64,000 bases of DNA, from the NCBI GenBank assembly GCA_963696025.1, contig CAVOII010000016.1, positions 62,001 through 126,000 on the forward strand. Reading direction: 5' to 3'. Numbering within the stretch: position 1 is the stretch's first letter; every line of letters starts with the position of its first letter. Positions 1 through 8,385 of the stretch are shown piece after piece. The position numbers and the translations under genes are program-made. The stretch comes from JABCYV01 sp963696025 (GTDB lineage Bacteria; Acidobacteriota; Terriglobia; Terriglobales; Acidobacteriaceae). The notes below the pieces were generated by a model. The model was not told the DNA's origin, did no database searches, and was given only the letters and a program-made list of their open reading frames with translations.

Positions 1-419
1 CCCCTGCGTCTCAAGATGTCGCACACAACCTCCGCGTCATAGCTCTGTGTATAGTCAACGGATGGAAATGCCGAGGTGGTAATAATCTCCCCCGCGCCCG
101 GATTCTCGGCATCATTGCCTCCTGGGCTTCGCTTCCGCCCCGCCGGGCCATGCTCGACTACCGTCATCAGGTCCGAACGATGAAACACCACCGTACGCGG
201 ATAGTATGCAGGGATGTCCGTGAACCACTTGACGTAGCCGCCGGTAAAGTCCCTGGCGGTCTGGGTAATCAAAGCGTCGAGACTATGCTCCGTCATATGG
301 TCGCGTACCAGGCGCCAACGCCGTTCGAGTTCCTGGTTAGAGATTCGGGCGATTCTGCGGTCATCCACTCCTGCGTTCAGTCGCTCTGTGACTGGAACGG
401 ACTGATACTTCGAGATCAC
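1..419 (-). CDS. M24-family metallopeptidase (Xaa-Pro aminopeptidase/creatinase-like), N-terminal part only
   Basis: Partial gene running off the left edge; 139 codons are visible. The reading frame stays open and gives the segments RRWRLVRDHM, DALI and YYPRTVVFH, which resemble the creatinase N-terminal domain that precedes the pita-bread metallopeptidase domain in M24 proteins. The catalytic metal site would lie outside the window and cannot be checked. The GTG start at 419-417 overlaps the TGA of the upstream transporter gene (GTGA), and GGAGG lies about five bases before it, so the two genes are probably translationally coupled. A second in-frame GTG is at 368-366. The coupling to an aromatic-acid transporter suggests a hydrolase acting on an imported organic acid or amide (inference). 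The family call rests on the N-terminal domain alone. Confidence 0.62.
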   Translation of the reverse strand, partial: MISKYQSVPVTERLNAGVDDRRIARISNQELERRWRLVRDHMTEHSLDALITQTARDFTGGYVKWFTDIPAYYPRTVVFHRSDLMTVVEHGPAGRKRSPGGNDAENPGAGEIITTSAFPSVDYTQSYDAEVVCDILRRR

Positions 420-1786
420 TTGGCCTCCGACGTGGTTCCGAAGCCGGACGGCCACGATGTGCTGCTCAATAAGAAAGCAGCTGTGGCTGCGACTACAGAA
501 GGCACCGCAATCACACAAAGGATACCGCTGGTTTGCCAATGAAGAGACAGTAAGAGGCCGCCAATCAGTGGCCCAACAATCTGTCCGGTTCGTCCAATGC
601 CCAGCGCCCACCCGATTCCACTGGAGCGCATCGCCGTGGGATAACGAGTGGCAGCGATCGCATTCGCCGAATTCTGCGCTCCGAAAGTAAAGAAACCCGC
701 ACAGAACGTCGCTGCCATCGCCCACACTGCTTTGTTTCCAGCCATGCCGATCCCGGTAATAAATGTTCCGCTCAAGATGTACGCACAGGCCAGCACAAGA
801 TACGGATTGAACCTGTCGCACAGCGGCGCGATTGCAAGTCCGCCGGCAATGCCACCGAAGTGTAACAACGCCGCAATAACAATTGCCGCATGCTGAGCCA
901 GTCCGGCTTTGTGCAGCACCGTCGGCAGCCAGCTATTCAGGAAGAATAGAGCCAGAAGATTCATAAAGAACATAACCCAAAGCAGCAAGGTCATGCGCGC
1001 GCGGCCTTCGCGAAACAGCAACGCCACCGGGAACCCCTTCTCTTTCTTCTCGGAATTAATGAAATGCACTGGCTCAGGGAACTCCAGGCTCGGGTTCATC
1101 CGGGTAAGCGTGGTGGCGATTTGGCGGTCGTCTGCCCCGCGCTGGGTCAGCCCGTACACGGATTCCGGCAGCTTCCAGATCAGCAGTGGAGCGATCATGA
1201 TCGGTAGAATCGCGCCGAAAACAAAAACCGAGCGCCAACTGTGCGTATCCAGGATGTGCGCGGTGATGGGCCCAGCCAGCGCCGAGCCGAAGGAGAATCC
1301 CAGCCACGTTATCAGTACGAGAGTCACCCTGAATTTCTTGGGCACGCACTCGGCGGTAAGAGCAAGCGCGTTGGGGACCACTCCTCCCAGGCCGAGCCCG
1401 ATGGCGAAGCGCATCCACATCAATTGCGGTACAGTGTTGGCCAGGGATATCAGCAGAGTGCAAACCGCGAAGAAAAGCACGGAGCCGATGATGATAGGTT
1501 TGCGGCCAACCCGATCGGCGTACGGAGCCAGCACCAAACCACCCAGAATAGCGCCCAGGCCGCCAGCCGCGAACACCAGTCCGAGAGCTCCCGGCTTCAC
1601 CGCCAATGCCGTACTCAGGGCCGGGGCCACATAGCCGATGGCCTGCGTATCGAAACCGTCGACGAACATGGCCGCGGCACAAAGCAGAAGCACCTGCACT
1701 TGGAAGCGGCCGACCTTTTGCCCATCGATCAGCTCCGCAACGTCCACCAGCGTTGCCGCAGGGGCCATCCCCGCTTCCTCGGTCAT
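416..1786 (-). CDS. MFS transporter, aromatic acid:H+ symporter (AAHS) type
   Basis: 456 residues, normal length for the major facilitator superfamily, with about twelve hydrophobic segments. The motif DGFDTQAIGYVAPAL in the first membrane segment is characteristic of the AAHS group (PcaK/BenK-like carriers of hydroxybenzoate and related acids), and the loop-2 motif ADRVGRKP is the MFS signature. It sits in the inner membrane and would import a carboxylated, probably aromatic, substrate with protons. The exact substrate cannot be read from the sequence. Its stop overlaps the start of the M24 peptidase gene. The 145-bp gap to the next gene upstream shows nothing clear. Confidence 0.85.
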   Translation of the reverse strand: MTEEAGMAPAATLVDVAELIDGQKVGRFQVQVLLLCAAAMFVDGFDTQAIGYVAPALSTALAVKPGALGLVFAAGGLGAILGGLVLAPYADRVGRKPIIIGSVLFFAVCTLLISLANTVPQLMWMRFAIGLGLGGVVPNALALTAECVPKKFRVTLVLITWLGFSFGSALAGPITAHILDTHSWRSVFVFGAILPIMIAPLLIWKLPESVYGLTQRGADDRQIATTLTRMNPSLEFPEPVHFINSEKKEKGFPVALLFREGRARMTLLLWVMFFMNLLALFFLNSWLPTVLHKAGLAQHAAIVIAALLHFGGIAGGLAIAPLCDRFNPYLVLACAYILSGTFITGIGMAGNKAVWAMAATFCAGFFTFGAQNSANAIAATRYPTAMRSSGIGWALGIGRTGQIVGPLIGGLLLSLHWQTSGILCVIAVPSVVAATAAFLLSSTSWPSGFGTTSEAK

Positions 1787-1931
1787 TGCTTGCTCCTTGC
1801 AGGCGCAGCCATATTGGGGACGCAGTATACCGTGCTACCTACAATCGGTCTGATAAATTAAATGCGCTATCTAGCACGGGTGAGATGGCGATCAGGATGA
1901 CGCAGCTTTATTTGCTCCGTCGAATCTCCGG

Positions 1932-2489
1932 CTACGCAGCTGACGGTTTACTCTGTGTCTGGACTGCTTCTAACAAAGTGTGGAAATCGTAGGAGCCATC
2001 GTGACGAACGCCATTGACGAAAAATGTGGGCGTTCCGTTTACGCCGCCGCGTACACCGCTCAGGAAATCTTCCCGAACCCGGGGCAAGTAAACATGGTGA
2101 TCCAATTCGTCTTCGAATTTCCCAATATCCAATCCCAACCGTCGCGCATGTCCGATGAGTTGTGAGTGCGCAAGCTCGTCCTGATGTTCGTAGAGGCGGT
2201 CGTGCATCTCCCAAAACTTTCCCTGAGTGTCCGCTGCTTCCGCTGTCTCAGCCGCGTCTTGCGCGTGCGGATGGACCGTGGTGAGTGGAAAATTGCGAAA
2301 AACGAAGCGCATCTTGTCGCCCATCGTGTGCTGAAGCTGTTTGACGATGGGATAAGCTTCGCCGCAGTAAGGGCACTGGTAGTCGCCATACTCAAGCAGC
2401 GTTACAGGCGCATCCTCCGCCCCCTGAATGTGATCGTCCGACCTGATCTCCAGGCTGCGAACCGCGTAATCTGTTCTTCGTCTCGTCAT
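1932..2489 (-). CDS. DsbA-family thioredoxin-fold protein
   Basis: 185 residues. A CPYC active site (C39, C42) follows the strand EYGDYQ, and the cis-proline loop NGTPTFFV is near the C-terminus, so both hallmarks of a DsbA/FrnE-type thioredoxin fold are present. There is no signal peptide, which suggests a cytosolic thiol-disulfide oxidoreductase. Chosen start: ATG 2489-2487, which overlaps the upstream TGA as ATGA and has AAAGGAG just upstream; a longer frame to 2579 would extend into the peroxiredoxin gene. The coupled peroxiredoxin upstream suggests a redox partnership, with this protein possibly reducing or regenerating it (inference). Confidence 0.85.
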   Translation of the reverse strand: MTRRRTDYAVRSLEIRSDDHIQGAEDAPVTLLEYGDYQCPYCGEAYPIVKQLQHTMGDKMRFVFRNFPLTTVHPHAQDAAETAEAADTQGKFWEMHDRLYEHQDELAHSQLIGHARRLGLDIGKFEDELDHHVYLPRVREDFLSGVRGGVNGTPTFFVNGVRHDGSYDFHTLLEAVQTQSKPSAA

Positions 2490-3031
2490 GCTGCTGCTCC
2501 TTTTTCTTCCAATTCTTCGAGAGCTTCGAGAATTCCGTCGGCGCCGGGATTGATACCGATCGGCGAGACGTAGCTCCAACGGATCGTTCCTGACTCGTCG
2601 ATCACAAACAGGGCCCGTTCAGATGTGCCGTCCTGCTCACGATAGACTCCGTATGCTCGGGCGACTGCGCCTTTCGGTTCGAAGTCAGCGAGCAATGGAA
2701 AATGCAACTTCCTGTCTTTCGCGAATGCCAGGTGACACCAAACACCATCGACCGAGATCCCAACCAACTCGCCGTGTAATTTGTGGAATTCCGGCAGCAC
2801 CTCGTTGTACAGAGCCATCTGGTCTCCGCACACCGGACTCCAATCAGCAGGATAGAATGCCAAGACCAGCCGACGTCCCCGGAATTCACTGAGAGAAACT
2901 CGCTGATCGGGAGTCGACTGCAAATGAAACTCAGGCGCGGGCGTCCCAGGCGGAAGCGCCCGATTGGAAGCATCTTCCGGCTGGGTTTCTCTTGCTGTTT
3001 TGTCGTTTGTCTGCTCGAGGACACTGTCCAT
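2486..3031 (-). CDS. Peroxiredoxin (AhpC/TSA family)
   Basis: 181 residues from ATG 3031, which has AAGGAG eight bases upstream. The thioredoxin-like peroxiredoxin fold is evident: PAPEFHLQ near residue 31, then YPADWSPVC with P61, S65 and the peroxidatic C68. A second Cys (C99 in GVWCHLAF) is not in the standard resolving position, so a 1-Cys or atypical mechanism is possible. It should reduce H2O2 or organic peroxides in the cytosol. The coupled DsbA-like gene downstream may supply electrons (inference). An in-frame upstream start at 3088 lacks a ribosome-binding site and was not chosen. Confidence 0.88.
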   Translation of the reverse strand: MDSVLEQTNDKTARETQPEDASNRALPPGTPAPEFHLQSTPDQRVSLSEFRGRRLVLAFYPADWSPVCGDQMALYNEVLPEFHKLHGELVGISVDGVWCHLAFAKDRKLHFPLLADFEPKGAVARAYGVYREQDGTSERALFVIDESGTIRWSYVSPIGINPGADGILEALEELEEKGAAA

Positions 3032-3172
3032 AAAGAGACTCCTTAACCTTAGACTCGCTGGGAGCTTCCCGAGCCGGCTCTTCCGCACAAGTCGTGGACT
3101 TCCCCAGTGGTTGACAGTTTACCGCAAAAGACATTGGCGACGATGAGTTACTCCTGGAGAGCATCATGTCTG

Positions 3173-4555
3173 CTAGTCCAGCGGCTCTTGCCCGGTGTAC
3201 TTCAGGATGTAAAGGCCGCCGCTGATCCGGTCCGTTGCGTAAATCAGCCCCTTTTCGTCGACGATGGCATGGTTGATCTGGATGGTGTGGGTTGGATTTC
3301 CGGCCGGCGCCGGCGGCACAAAGTATCCGATCTCCTTGATTTGCGGCGGCGCATTCGGCACTCCTGTGTCCACCAATCTATAGAGGCGAACGCCGCCATT
3401 AAAAAACGTTCCCACAAACGTATTCTTCAGCCGAGCGGATGTGGCGCCGGGGAAGTTGGGATGCAGATTGTGCGCACCAAAACGGCCGCCTCGGGAGCAC
3501 AAATCTCCTGCGTTTTCCGGCTGAGGAGCCGTCCCCACAATAACCGGGTTGGTCTCATCGCGGATATCCACCAGCCAGACTAGCTTGGGCGCATCACCGC
3601 ATTTTTCCATTACCGCTTCGTCGGAGACCGTTGCCAGGCCACGATGGAAGAGCGGTTGCACTGTGTGGGTCCAGGCTGGGTAGGGAGGAGAGAATTTAAG
3701 ACGGCTTACGAGTTTTGGAGAGAAGCTCTGGGCGCTACCCACCCGAACCGCTGCCAGCCCGGAGATATCCAGAATAATCTGCCCGCCATCCATGTAGCCC
3801 ATGTAGGCGCGGTCGGGCCGGTCCGGGAATACCTCAACATTGTGCGCACGATATCCATCATCAATCGGATGCCGCTTAGGGAGGCAGCCTGGAAGGCAGT
3901 CGTCAGTTTTCTGAGTTCCCGGAAGCCACCAGCGAGCAGCCTCGCGGGGTTTTTTCGGATCACGCAGGTCCACAACCAGATAAAACTGGTCGTCTTTCGG
4001 ATTAGCAGGATCGGAGTCACGTGCGCCGCTCGACAGATGGGCAAATTCTCCGTCGACGAACCACAACCAGTGGACGCCGCGCGAGTTTGGGCCTGAAGTG
4101 TCGAAGAACGAGAGCGCGAGGTCCTGCATGCTCCGTGCTTTCTGGACGCGCGCCAGATCGGACACATCAAGTACCCACATTCCTGCCGGTGACTGGCCCA
4201 TCTTCATGGTTTGATTCGCCAATACCAGCAAGTTTCCCGAAAGACCAAGCGAGTTACAGCGCGTGATCTCAGGAGCTGGGGATGGGAGTTGGTTGAGCAG
4301 CGCAGGAGCCTCAGGATGCGTGACATCAACGATGCTCAGGCAGGTGGTTTGTGCCTCATGCGCGATATAGAGGATGCGGCGGCCGTCAGCACGCTGCTGA
4401 ATCGCTAATCCCTCGCCCCCATCACCGTGGCCGTTAAGATTCTCCTGGCCGATCAGCAGCATATTCTTTTGCTCAGCCTTTTCTTGAGCGCCGACCGCCG
4501 GTCCGAAATTAGCGGCCGCGAAAAAAAGAGCGAATGGTAGAAGCAATTTAAGCAC
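3173..4555 (-). CDS. Secreted LVIVD-repeat (beta-propeller-like) protein
   Basis: 460 residues with an N-terminal signal peptide (hydrophobic stretch at residues 3-20 ending near VGA). The mature part has repeated blocks of the type LxIVDVTxPExP (about residue 76), WVLDVSDLA, YLVVDLRDPKKP and VWLVDIRDETNP, which are LVIVD repeats expected to fold as a beta-propeller. The His/Asn-rich segments HTIQINHAIVD and GAHNLHPN are conserved-looking, but I cannot assign a catalytic role. It is probably periplasmic or extracellular. It is transcribed divergently from the his operon. The function is unknown; the family call is confident, anything further is not. Confidence 0.75.
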   Translation of the reverse strand: MLKLLLPFALFFAAANFGPAVGAQEKAEQKNMLLIGQENLNGHGDGGEGLAIQQRADGRRILYIAHEAQTTCLSIVDVTHPEAPALLNQLPSPAPEITRCNSLGLSGNLLVLANQTMKMGQSPAGMWVLDVSDLARVQKARSMQDLALSFFDTSGPNSRGVHWLWFVDGEFAHLSSGARDSDPANPKDDQFYLVVDLRDPKKPREAARWWLPGTQKTDDCLPGCLPKRHPIDDGYRAHNVEVFPDRPDRAYMGYMDGGQIILDISGLAAVRVGSAQSFSPKLVSRLKFSPPYPAWTHTVQPLFHRGLATVSDEAVMEKCGDAPKLVWLVDIRDETNPVIVGTAPQPENAGDLCSRGGRFGAHNLHPNFPGATSARLKNTFVGTFFNGGVRLYRLVDTGVPNAPPQIKEIGYFVPPAPAGNPTHTIQINHAIVDEKGLIYATDRISGGLYILKYTGQEPLD

Positions 4556-4656
4556 AGTAACCTTGTCTCCATTGATGAGAAGGTTCAGACAACCAAATCA
4601 TCTATGTTAGTTGAGTTGTACCCTTTTATAGTAGATCTCGGTTGGCCAGCTTCTGG

Positions 4657-4685
4657 TTGACGGCTCTACGGTGGTGCTTTATATT
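4657..4685 (+). promoter_or_regulatory. Sigma70-like promoter of the his operon
   Basis: TTGACG at 4657-4662, a 17-base spacer, and TATATT at 4680-4685: five of six matches to the -35 consensus and five of six to the -10, with ideal spacing. Transcription would start near 4692, only about three bases before the ATG of the leader peptide at 4695, so the leader would be translated from an almost leaderless transcript. The start site is predicted, not measured. Confidence 0.68.
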
Positions 4686-4694
4686 GTTCACATC

Positions 4695-4772
4695 ATGACT
4701 TCGCTGTCACGCAGCCATCGGCATCATCATCACCACCTGGCACATGTGTCGGCAGCGGAGGTCTACACCTAG
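4695..4772 (+). CDS. hisL: His operon leader peptide (attenuation control)
   Basis: 25 codons, ATG at 4695, TAG at 4770. The peptide contains seven histidines: one at position 8, five in a row at positions 10-14, and one at position 17 (SHRHHHHHLAH). It lies between a good promoter and an intrinsic terminator, directly ahead of the histidine genes, which is the defining arrangement of a his attenuator leader. Ribosome stalling on the His codons when charged tRNA-His is scarce would favour the antiterminator. No Shine-Dalgarno sequence fits between the predicted transcription start and the ATG. Confidence 0.85.
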   Translation: MTSLSRSHRHHHHHLAHVSAAEVYT

Positions 4773-4834
4773 AAACTGGCAATCATTCAAGGTTGAGCCC
4801 GCTGACGCGACAAGCGCAGCGGGCTTTTTGTTTT
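4699..4834 (+). promoter_or_regulatory. His attenuator: mutually exclusive RNA hairpins
   Basis: Pairings read directly from the bases. Segment 1 (4699-4708) pairs with segment 2 (4751-4760) as a ten-pair helix with two G-U pairs. Segment 2 (4747-4758) can instead pair with segment 3 (4799-4812): UGUCG with CGACA and CAGCGG with CCGCUG, separated by a small internal loop; this is the antiterminator. Segment 3 also forms the left arm of the terminator at 4796-4825. A ribosome stalled at the first His codon (4716) would cover segment 1 and free segment 2 for the antiterminator; a ribosome at the stop codon (4770) would cover segment 2 and allow termination. Hand folding only; energies were not computed. 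Confidence 0.78.
4796..4834 (+). terminator. Intrinsic terminator of the his attenuator
   Basis: Left arm AGCCCGCTG (4796-4804) and right arm CAGCGGGCT (4817-4825) are perfect complements. The stem is extended inward by CGC/GCG past one bulged A, closing on a GACAA loop. A T-rich tail (TTTTTGTTTT, 4825-4834) follows. It ends 27 bases before the hisI start, so it would block the operon when formed. Confidence 0.85.
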
Positions 4835-4861
4835 GTCCGCAAGGAAGAAAGGAGCAGGGCG

Positions 4862-5215
4862 ATGGTCGAGCTCGATTTCGAAAAGCTGCACGGTCTAATT
4901 CCGGCTGTGCTTCAGGATGTTGATAGCGGAGCCGTTCTGATGGTGGGATTCATGAACAGCGAAGCACTGGAAAAGACCCTGTGCACTGGCTACGCCACTT
5001 TCTTTAGCCGCACCCGCAATCGGCTGTGGACCAAAGGAGAAACCTCGGGCAACTTCGCTCAAGTTATATCGGTGCAAACGGACTGCGATCGCGACACGCT
5101 CCTCTTAGAAGTGCGCGTACAGGGTACCGGCCATATCTGTCACCAGGGCACCGCCTCGTGCTTCACCGAAAAAATCGACCTGCCCGGGGATGCGAAAGGA
5201 AACGCGCTGCCATGA
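4862..5215 (+). CDS. hisI: Phosphoribosyl-AMP cyclohydrolase
   Basis: 117 residues, the length of a stand-alone HisI without the fused HisE domain. It opens the purine ring of phosphoribosyl-AMP (third step of histidine synthesis). Visible hallmarks: SRTRNRLWTKGETSGN, the metal-binding DCDRD cluster, and the zinc cysteines in GHICHQGTASCF. Start ATG 4862 has AAAGGAG upstream; an in-frame ATG at 4793 lies before the attenuator terminator stem and is not the real start. The stop overlaps the hisG start (ATGA). No hisE is present in this operon, so the pyrophosphohydrolase step must be encoded elsewhere. Confidence 0.95.
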   Translation: MVELDFEKLHGLIPAVLQDVDSGAVLMVGFMNSEALEKTLCTGYATFFSRTRNRLWTKGETSGNFAQVISVQTDCDRDTLLLEVRVQGTGHICHQGTASCFTEKIDLPGDAKGNALP

Positions 5216-6081
5216 AGATCCGATTGGGGGTCCCAAAGGGAAGTCTTCAAGACTCAACCTTGCAGCTTTTGTCCTCCGCCGGGTTGGACGTCTATACCAA
5301 CGGTCGATCTTACCTCGCAGGTACCAGCGACCCCGAGATCGAATGCATGCTCATTCGTGCCCAAGAGATGGCGCGGTACGTCGAACATGGAGTTCTCGAC
5401 GCGGGACTTACCGGGTTGGACTGGGTGGTTGAGAGCGGCTTGGAAGTCGTCACAGTCAGTGATCTGGTTTATGCGAAGCAGAGCCAAGGCAAGGTGCGTT
5501 GGGTCCTGGCCGCTCCCGAAGACTCGCCATACCGCAAACCCGAAGATCTGGCGGGCTGTACTATCGCGACAGAGTTGGTTGGCGTCACCCGAAGTTATTT
5601 TGCCAAGCGAGACGTGAACGTCAACGTGGAGTTCTCCTGGGGCGCTACTGAAGTCAAGCCCCCAGATCTGGCTGACGCGATCGTAGAAGTTACTGAAACC
5701 GGCAACTCTCTCCGCGCCAACCGGCTATTGATCCTTGACACGGTTCTTGAGTCCAATACCCAGCTCATAGCGAACAAGGAGGGTTGGGAAGATTCGTGCA
5801 AGCGGCACAAGATCCAGAACCTTGCACTGATGCTTTGCGGGGCTCTCGAAGCGAAGGGCACAGTCGGCTTGATGTTGAATGTTCGCCGCGAAGACCTGCA
5901 AAACGTGCTGGCCGTGCTTCCCGCTCTGAAAAAGCCAACCATTGCGCCGCTCAGTGACGATAGCTGGGTTGCCGTGAATACGGTCATCGCAGAAACCAAA
6001 GCCTGGGAAGTCATCCCGCAACTCAAAGCAGCTAAGGCTGAGGGCATCGTGGAGTATCCACTGAATAAGGTGGTGGCCTGA
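5212..6081 (+). CDS. hisG: ATP phosphoribosyltransferase, long form
   Basis: 289 residues. It catalyses the first committed step, joining ATP and PRPP. The N-terminus MKIRLGVPKGSLQ and the segment DAGLTGLDWV are typical. The C-terminal part (about residues 215-289, including KGTVGLMLNVRREDL and DDSWVAVNTVI) is the ACT-like regulatory domain of long-form HisG, so the enzyme should be feedback-inhibited by histidine and should not need HisZ. The ATG at 5212 overlaps the hisI stop. Regulation is therefore expected at two levels: enzyme inhibition and leader attenuation. Confidence 0.95.
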   Translation: MKIRLGVPKGSLQDSTLQLLSSAGLDVYTNGRSYLAGTSDPEIECMLIRAQEMARYVEHGVLDAGLTGLDWVVESGLEVVTVSDLVYAKQSQGKVRWVLAAPEDSPYRKPEDLAGCTIATELVGVTRSYFAKRDVNVNVEFSWGATEVKPPDLADAIVEVTETGNSLRANRLLILDTVLESNTQLIANKEGWEDSCKRHKIQNLALMLCGALEAKGTVGLMLNVRREDLQNVLAVLPALKKPTIAPLSDDSWVAVNTVIAETKAWEVIPQLKAAKAEGIVEYPLNKVVA

Positions 6082-7316
6082 TGCGGATCATCCGAAACTC
6101 TGCGGCTACAGAATGGGTGAGCGCGATCGTAACCCGCGAGGGGATTGCGTCGAAAGAGCCCGAAGTGAAGCGGATCATCACTGATGTGCGTGGTCGCGGA
6201 GACCGCGCCTTGCGCGAATATGCGCGCCATTGGGACGGACTCGGGAAGCAGTCGCTGCGCGTGAGCACCGCAGAAATGCGCCGGGGTTTTAGGTCTGTTC
6301 CGCGAGAGCTAATGGCCCACGTCAAACGCGCAGCGACCAACATTCGAAGGTTCGCCGCACGGCAAAAACCTGCCGAGTGGAGTCACGCCCGCAGTGGAGT
6401 ATCGGTCGGCCAATTAGTGCGGCCTCTGGATTCCGTAGGCTGCTACGCGCCGGGCGGCCGTCATCCTCTTCTCTCCACGCTCATGATGAGTGTGATCCCC
6501 GCCCAAGTCGCGGGTGTGCCTCGCATCTGCGTTGTTTCGCCGAATCCACCGCCAGAACTGCTGGCGGTAGGGCACCAGTTAGGCGTAAAGGAGTTCTATC
6601 GCATCGGAGGTGCGCAAGCCGTTGCAGCTCTGGCTTACGGTACAAAGTCGATTCCCCGCGTGGATAAGATCGTGGGCCCCGGAAACATCTACGTAACGAT
6701 GGCGAAAAAGCTGGTTACGTTTGACTGTGCCATCGATATGCTCGCCGGCCCGACGGAATCTCTGATCGTCAATCACGATGGCAATCCCGAGTGGATTGCC
6801 GCAGACCTGGTGGCCCAGGCCGAGCACGATCCTGATGCCATTCCGATCCTGATTACTTGCTCTCGAGGATTAGCTGATGCGACTCTGGCAGCGATTCAGG
6901 CGCTGGCGCAAACAAATTCCGTCGCCCAGCAGTCGCTGAAAAAAAACGGTTGCATTCTCGTTGCGCGTTCCGAGAGACAGGCGATGGACTGGGCCAATCA
7001 GATCGCTCCCGAGCATATTACTGTTTCCAATCGTGATGTTGCGCGAGTCCGCAATGCAGGTTCCATATTTGTGGGCGAGTATTCTGCCCAGGCTGCCGGC
7101 GATTACGCTACCGGACCGAACCACGTGCTTCCTACGGGCGGGGCAGCTCGTTTCCGCGGAGGACTAACGGTTTTCGATTTCATCAAGCTGGTAACCATAC
7201 AGCGATTGTCGTCCCAGGGACTGCGCGGCCTGGCGCCCACGATCACGGGGCTGGCTGAGATGGAGGGTCTTAAGGCTCATGCCGAAAGCGTCCGAGTGAG
7301 GTGTCCGAATGCTTAG
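6081..7316 (+). CDS. hisD: Histidinol dehydrogenase
   Basis: 411 residues, slightly shorter than the roughly 430 usual for the family. It oxidises histidinol to histidine in two NAD-dependent steps. Signatures: SVGCYAPGGRHPLLST, DKIVGPGNIYVTMAK, the zinc-region segment AQAEHDPDA, and the catalytic pair in APEHITVSNRD. The gene begins one base inside the hisG stop (TGATG). Cytosolic zinc enzyme; the identification is secure. Confidence 0.96.
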   Translation: MRIIRNSAATEWVSAIVTREGIASKEPEVKRIITDVRGRGDRALREYARHWDGLGKQSLRVSTAEMRRGFRSVPRELMAHVKRAATNIRRFAARQKPAEWSHARSGVSVGQLVRPLDSVGCYAPGGRHPLLSTLMMSVIPAQVAGVPRICVVSPNPPPELLAVGHQLGVKEFYRIGGAQAVAALAYGTKSIPRVDKIVGPGNIYVTMAKKLVTFDCAIDMLAGPTESLIVNHDGNPEWIAADLVAQAEHDPDAIPILITCSRGLADATLAAIQALAQTNSVAQQSLKKNGCILVARSERQAMDWANQIAPEHITVSNRDVARVRNAGSIFVGEYSAQAAGDYATGPNHVLPTGGAARFRGGLTVFDFIKLVTIQRLSSQGLRGLAPTITGLAEMEGLKAHAESVRVRCPNA

Positions 7317-8385
7317 CGCGCGTGCAGCTATCCGAAACTTGAAGGAGTATCACCCGCCGTTGGCCGGACGAAACGGTCTGCGCCTGGATTTTAACGAAAG
7401 CGTCCGGGGAGCTTCTCCGCGCGTTGTCGCTCGACTACGGGAACTCGACGCAGAGTATCTCGCTCGGTATCCAGAACGCGCGCCTCTCGAACGGCTGACT
7501 GCACGGTTTCTCGGAGTGCAGCCGGAAGAAGTTGTTCTGACGAATGGTGTTGACGAAGCGATTCAGTTGCTGTGCCAGACCTACCTGCAGGCAGGAGACC
7601 AGGTTCTCGTAGTTGTCCCCACATTCGCAATGTATGAACTCTTCGCTGCAAGCACCGGTGCTCAGGTAATCCCTGTTCCGGCGCTGCCAGACTTCCGGTT
7701 TCCTAGGGAGAGCTTGCTGGAGCGGATCACTCCCGCCACTCGACTGATCGCAATCGCCAATCCCAACAACCCAACCGGGGCAGTTGCCGCCCCGGAGGAT
7801 CTGACACGCATTGCGCGGGCTGCTCCGCAAGCGGCAGTTCTGATCGACGAAGCCTACTTTGAATTCTATGGTGAGACCTTACTCGGCGAAATCAACAACG
7901 TGCACAATCTATTTGTCGCGCGGACATTTTCAAAAGCCTATGGGATGGCAGGCCTCCGGATCGGTGTGTTAGTTGGCTGCTCGCAGCAAATAAGCATGGT
8001 GAGGAAGGCTGCGTCTCCATACAACGTCAACTCCGTTGCGCTTTTCTGCCTTCCGGTGGCGCTTGAGGAACAGGAATTTGTTGATCGATACGTGGCTGAG
8101 GTTCATTATGGGCGCGAGCGCCTGGAAGAAGAGTTCCGCGCGCTGGGCATTCGCTACTGGCCAAGTCAGGCGAACTTCGTTCTCGCCGAGTTTGGGCCCC
8201 GCTCTCAACAGTTCGTAGCAGCCATCGCCAGCCGCGGCATTCTGGTGCGCGACCGCTCTAGCGATCCTGGATGCGCCGGTTGCATTCGCATTACCGTTGG
8301 CACCACAGAGCAAATGGATCGGTTGCTCGCAGTTCTCGAAGAAGTTGTTCACGCCATGGGAATCGCCGAAAGGTCTTCGGTATGA
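7309..8385 (+). CDS. hisC: Histidinol-phosphate aminotransferase
   Basis: 358 residues, fold-type I PLP aminotransferase of normal length. Substrate-side motif LDFNES near the N-terminus, ANPNNPTGA, the PLP-contacting DEAYFEFYG, and the Schiff-base lysine K209 in ARTFSKAYGMAGLRIG. It transaminates imidazole-acetol phosphate with glutamate. It overlaps hisD by eight bases and hisB by four, so all steps are probably translated from one transcript. Confidence 0.94.
   Translation: MLSARAAIRNLKEYHPPLAGRNGLRLDFNESVRGASPRVVARLRELDAEYLARYPERAPLERLTARFLGVQPEEVVLTNGVDEAIQLLCQTYLQAGDQVLVVVPTFAMYELFAASTGAQVIPVPALPDFRFPRESLLERITPATRLIAIANPNNPTGAVAAPEDLTRIARAAPQAAVLIDEAYFEFYGETLLGEINNVHNLFVARTFSKAYGMAGLRIGVLVGCSQQISMVRKAASPYNVNSVALFCLPVALEEQEFVDRYVAEVHYGRERLEEEFRALGIRYWPSQANFVLAEFGPRSQQFVAAIASRGILVRDRSSDPGCAGCIRITVGTTEQMDRLLAVLEEVVHAMGIAERSSV

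Noticed and set aside
909..1634. 241-codon open frame on the plus strand
   Set aside because: It lies wholly antisense to the MFS transporter, with no ribosome-binding site or recognisable motif.
4722..4736. CAT/CAC run as a simple trinucleotide repeat
   Set aside because: It is the His codon run of the leader peptide, explained by the attenuator.
5026..5214. N-terminal extension of HisG
   Set aside because: It overlaps hisI in another frame; ATG 5212 gives the canonical MKIRLGVPKG start with an ATGA overlap.
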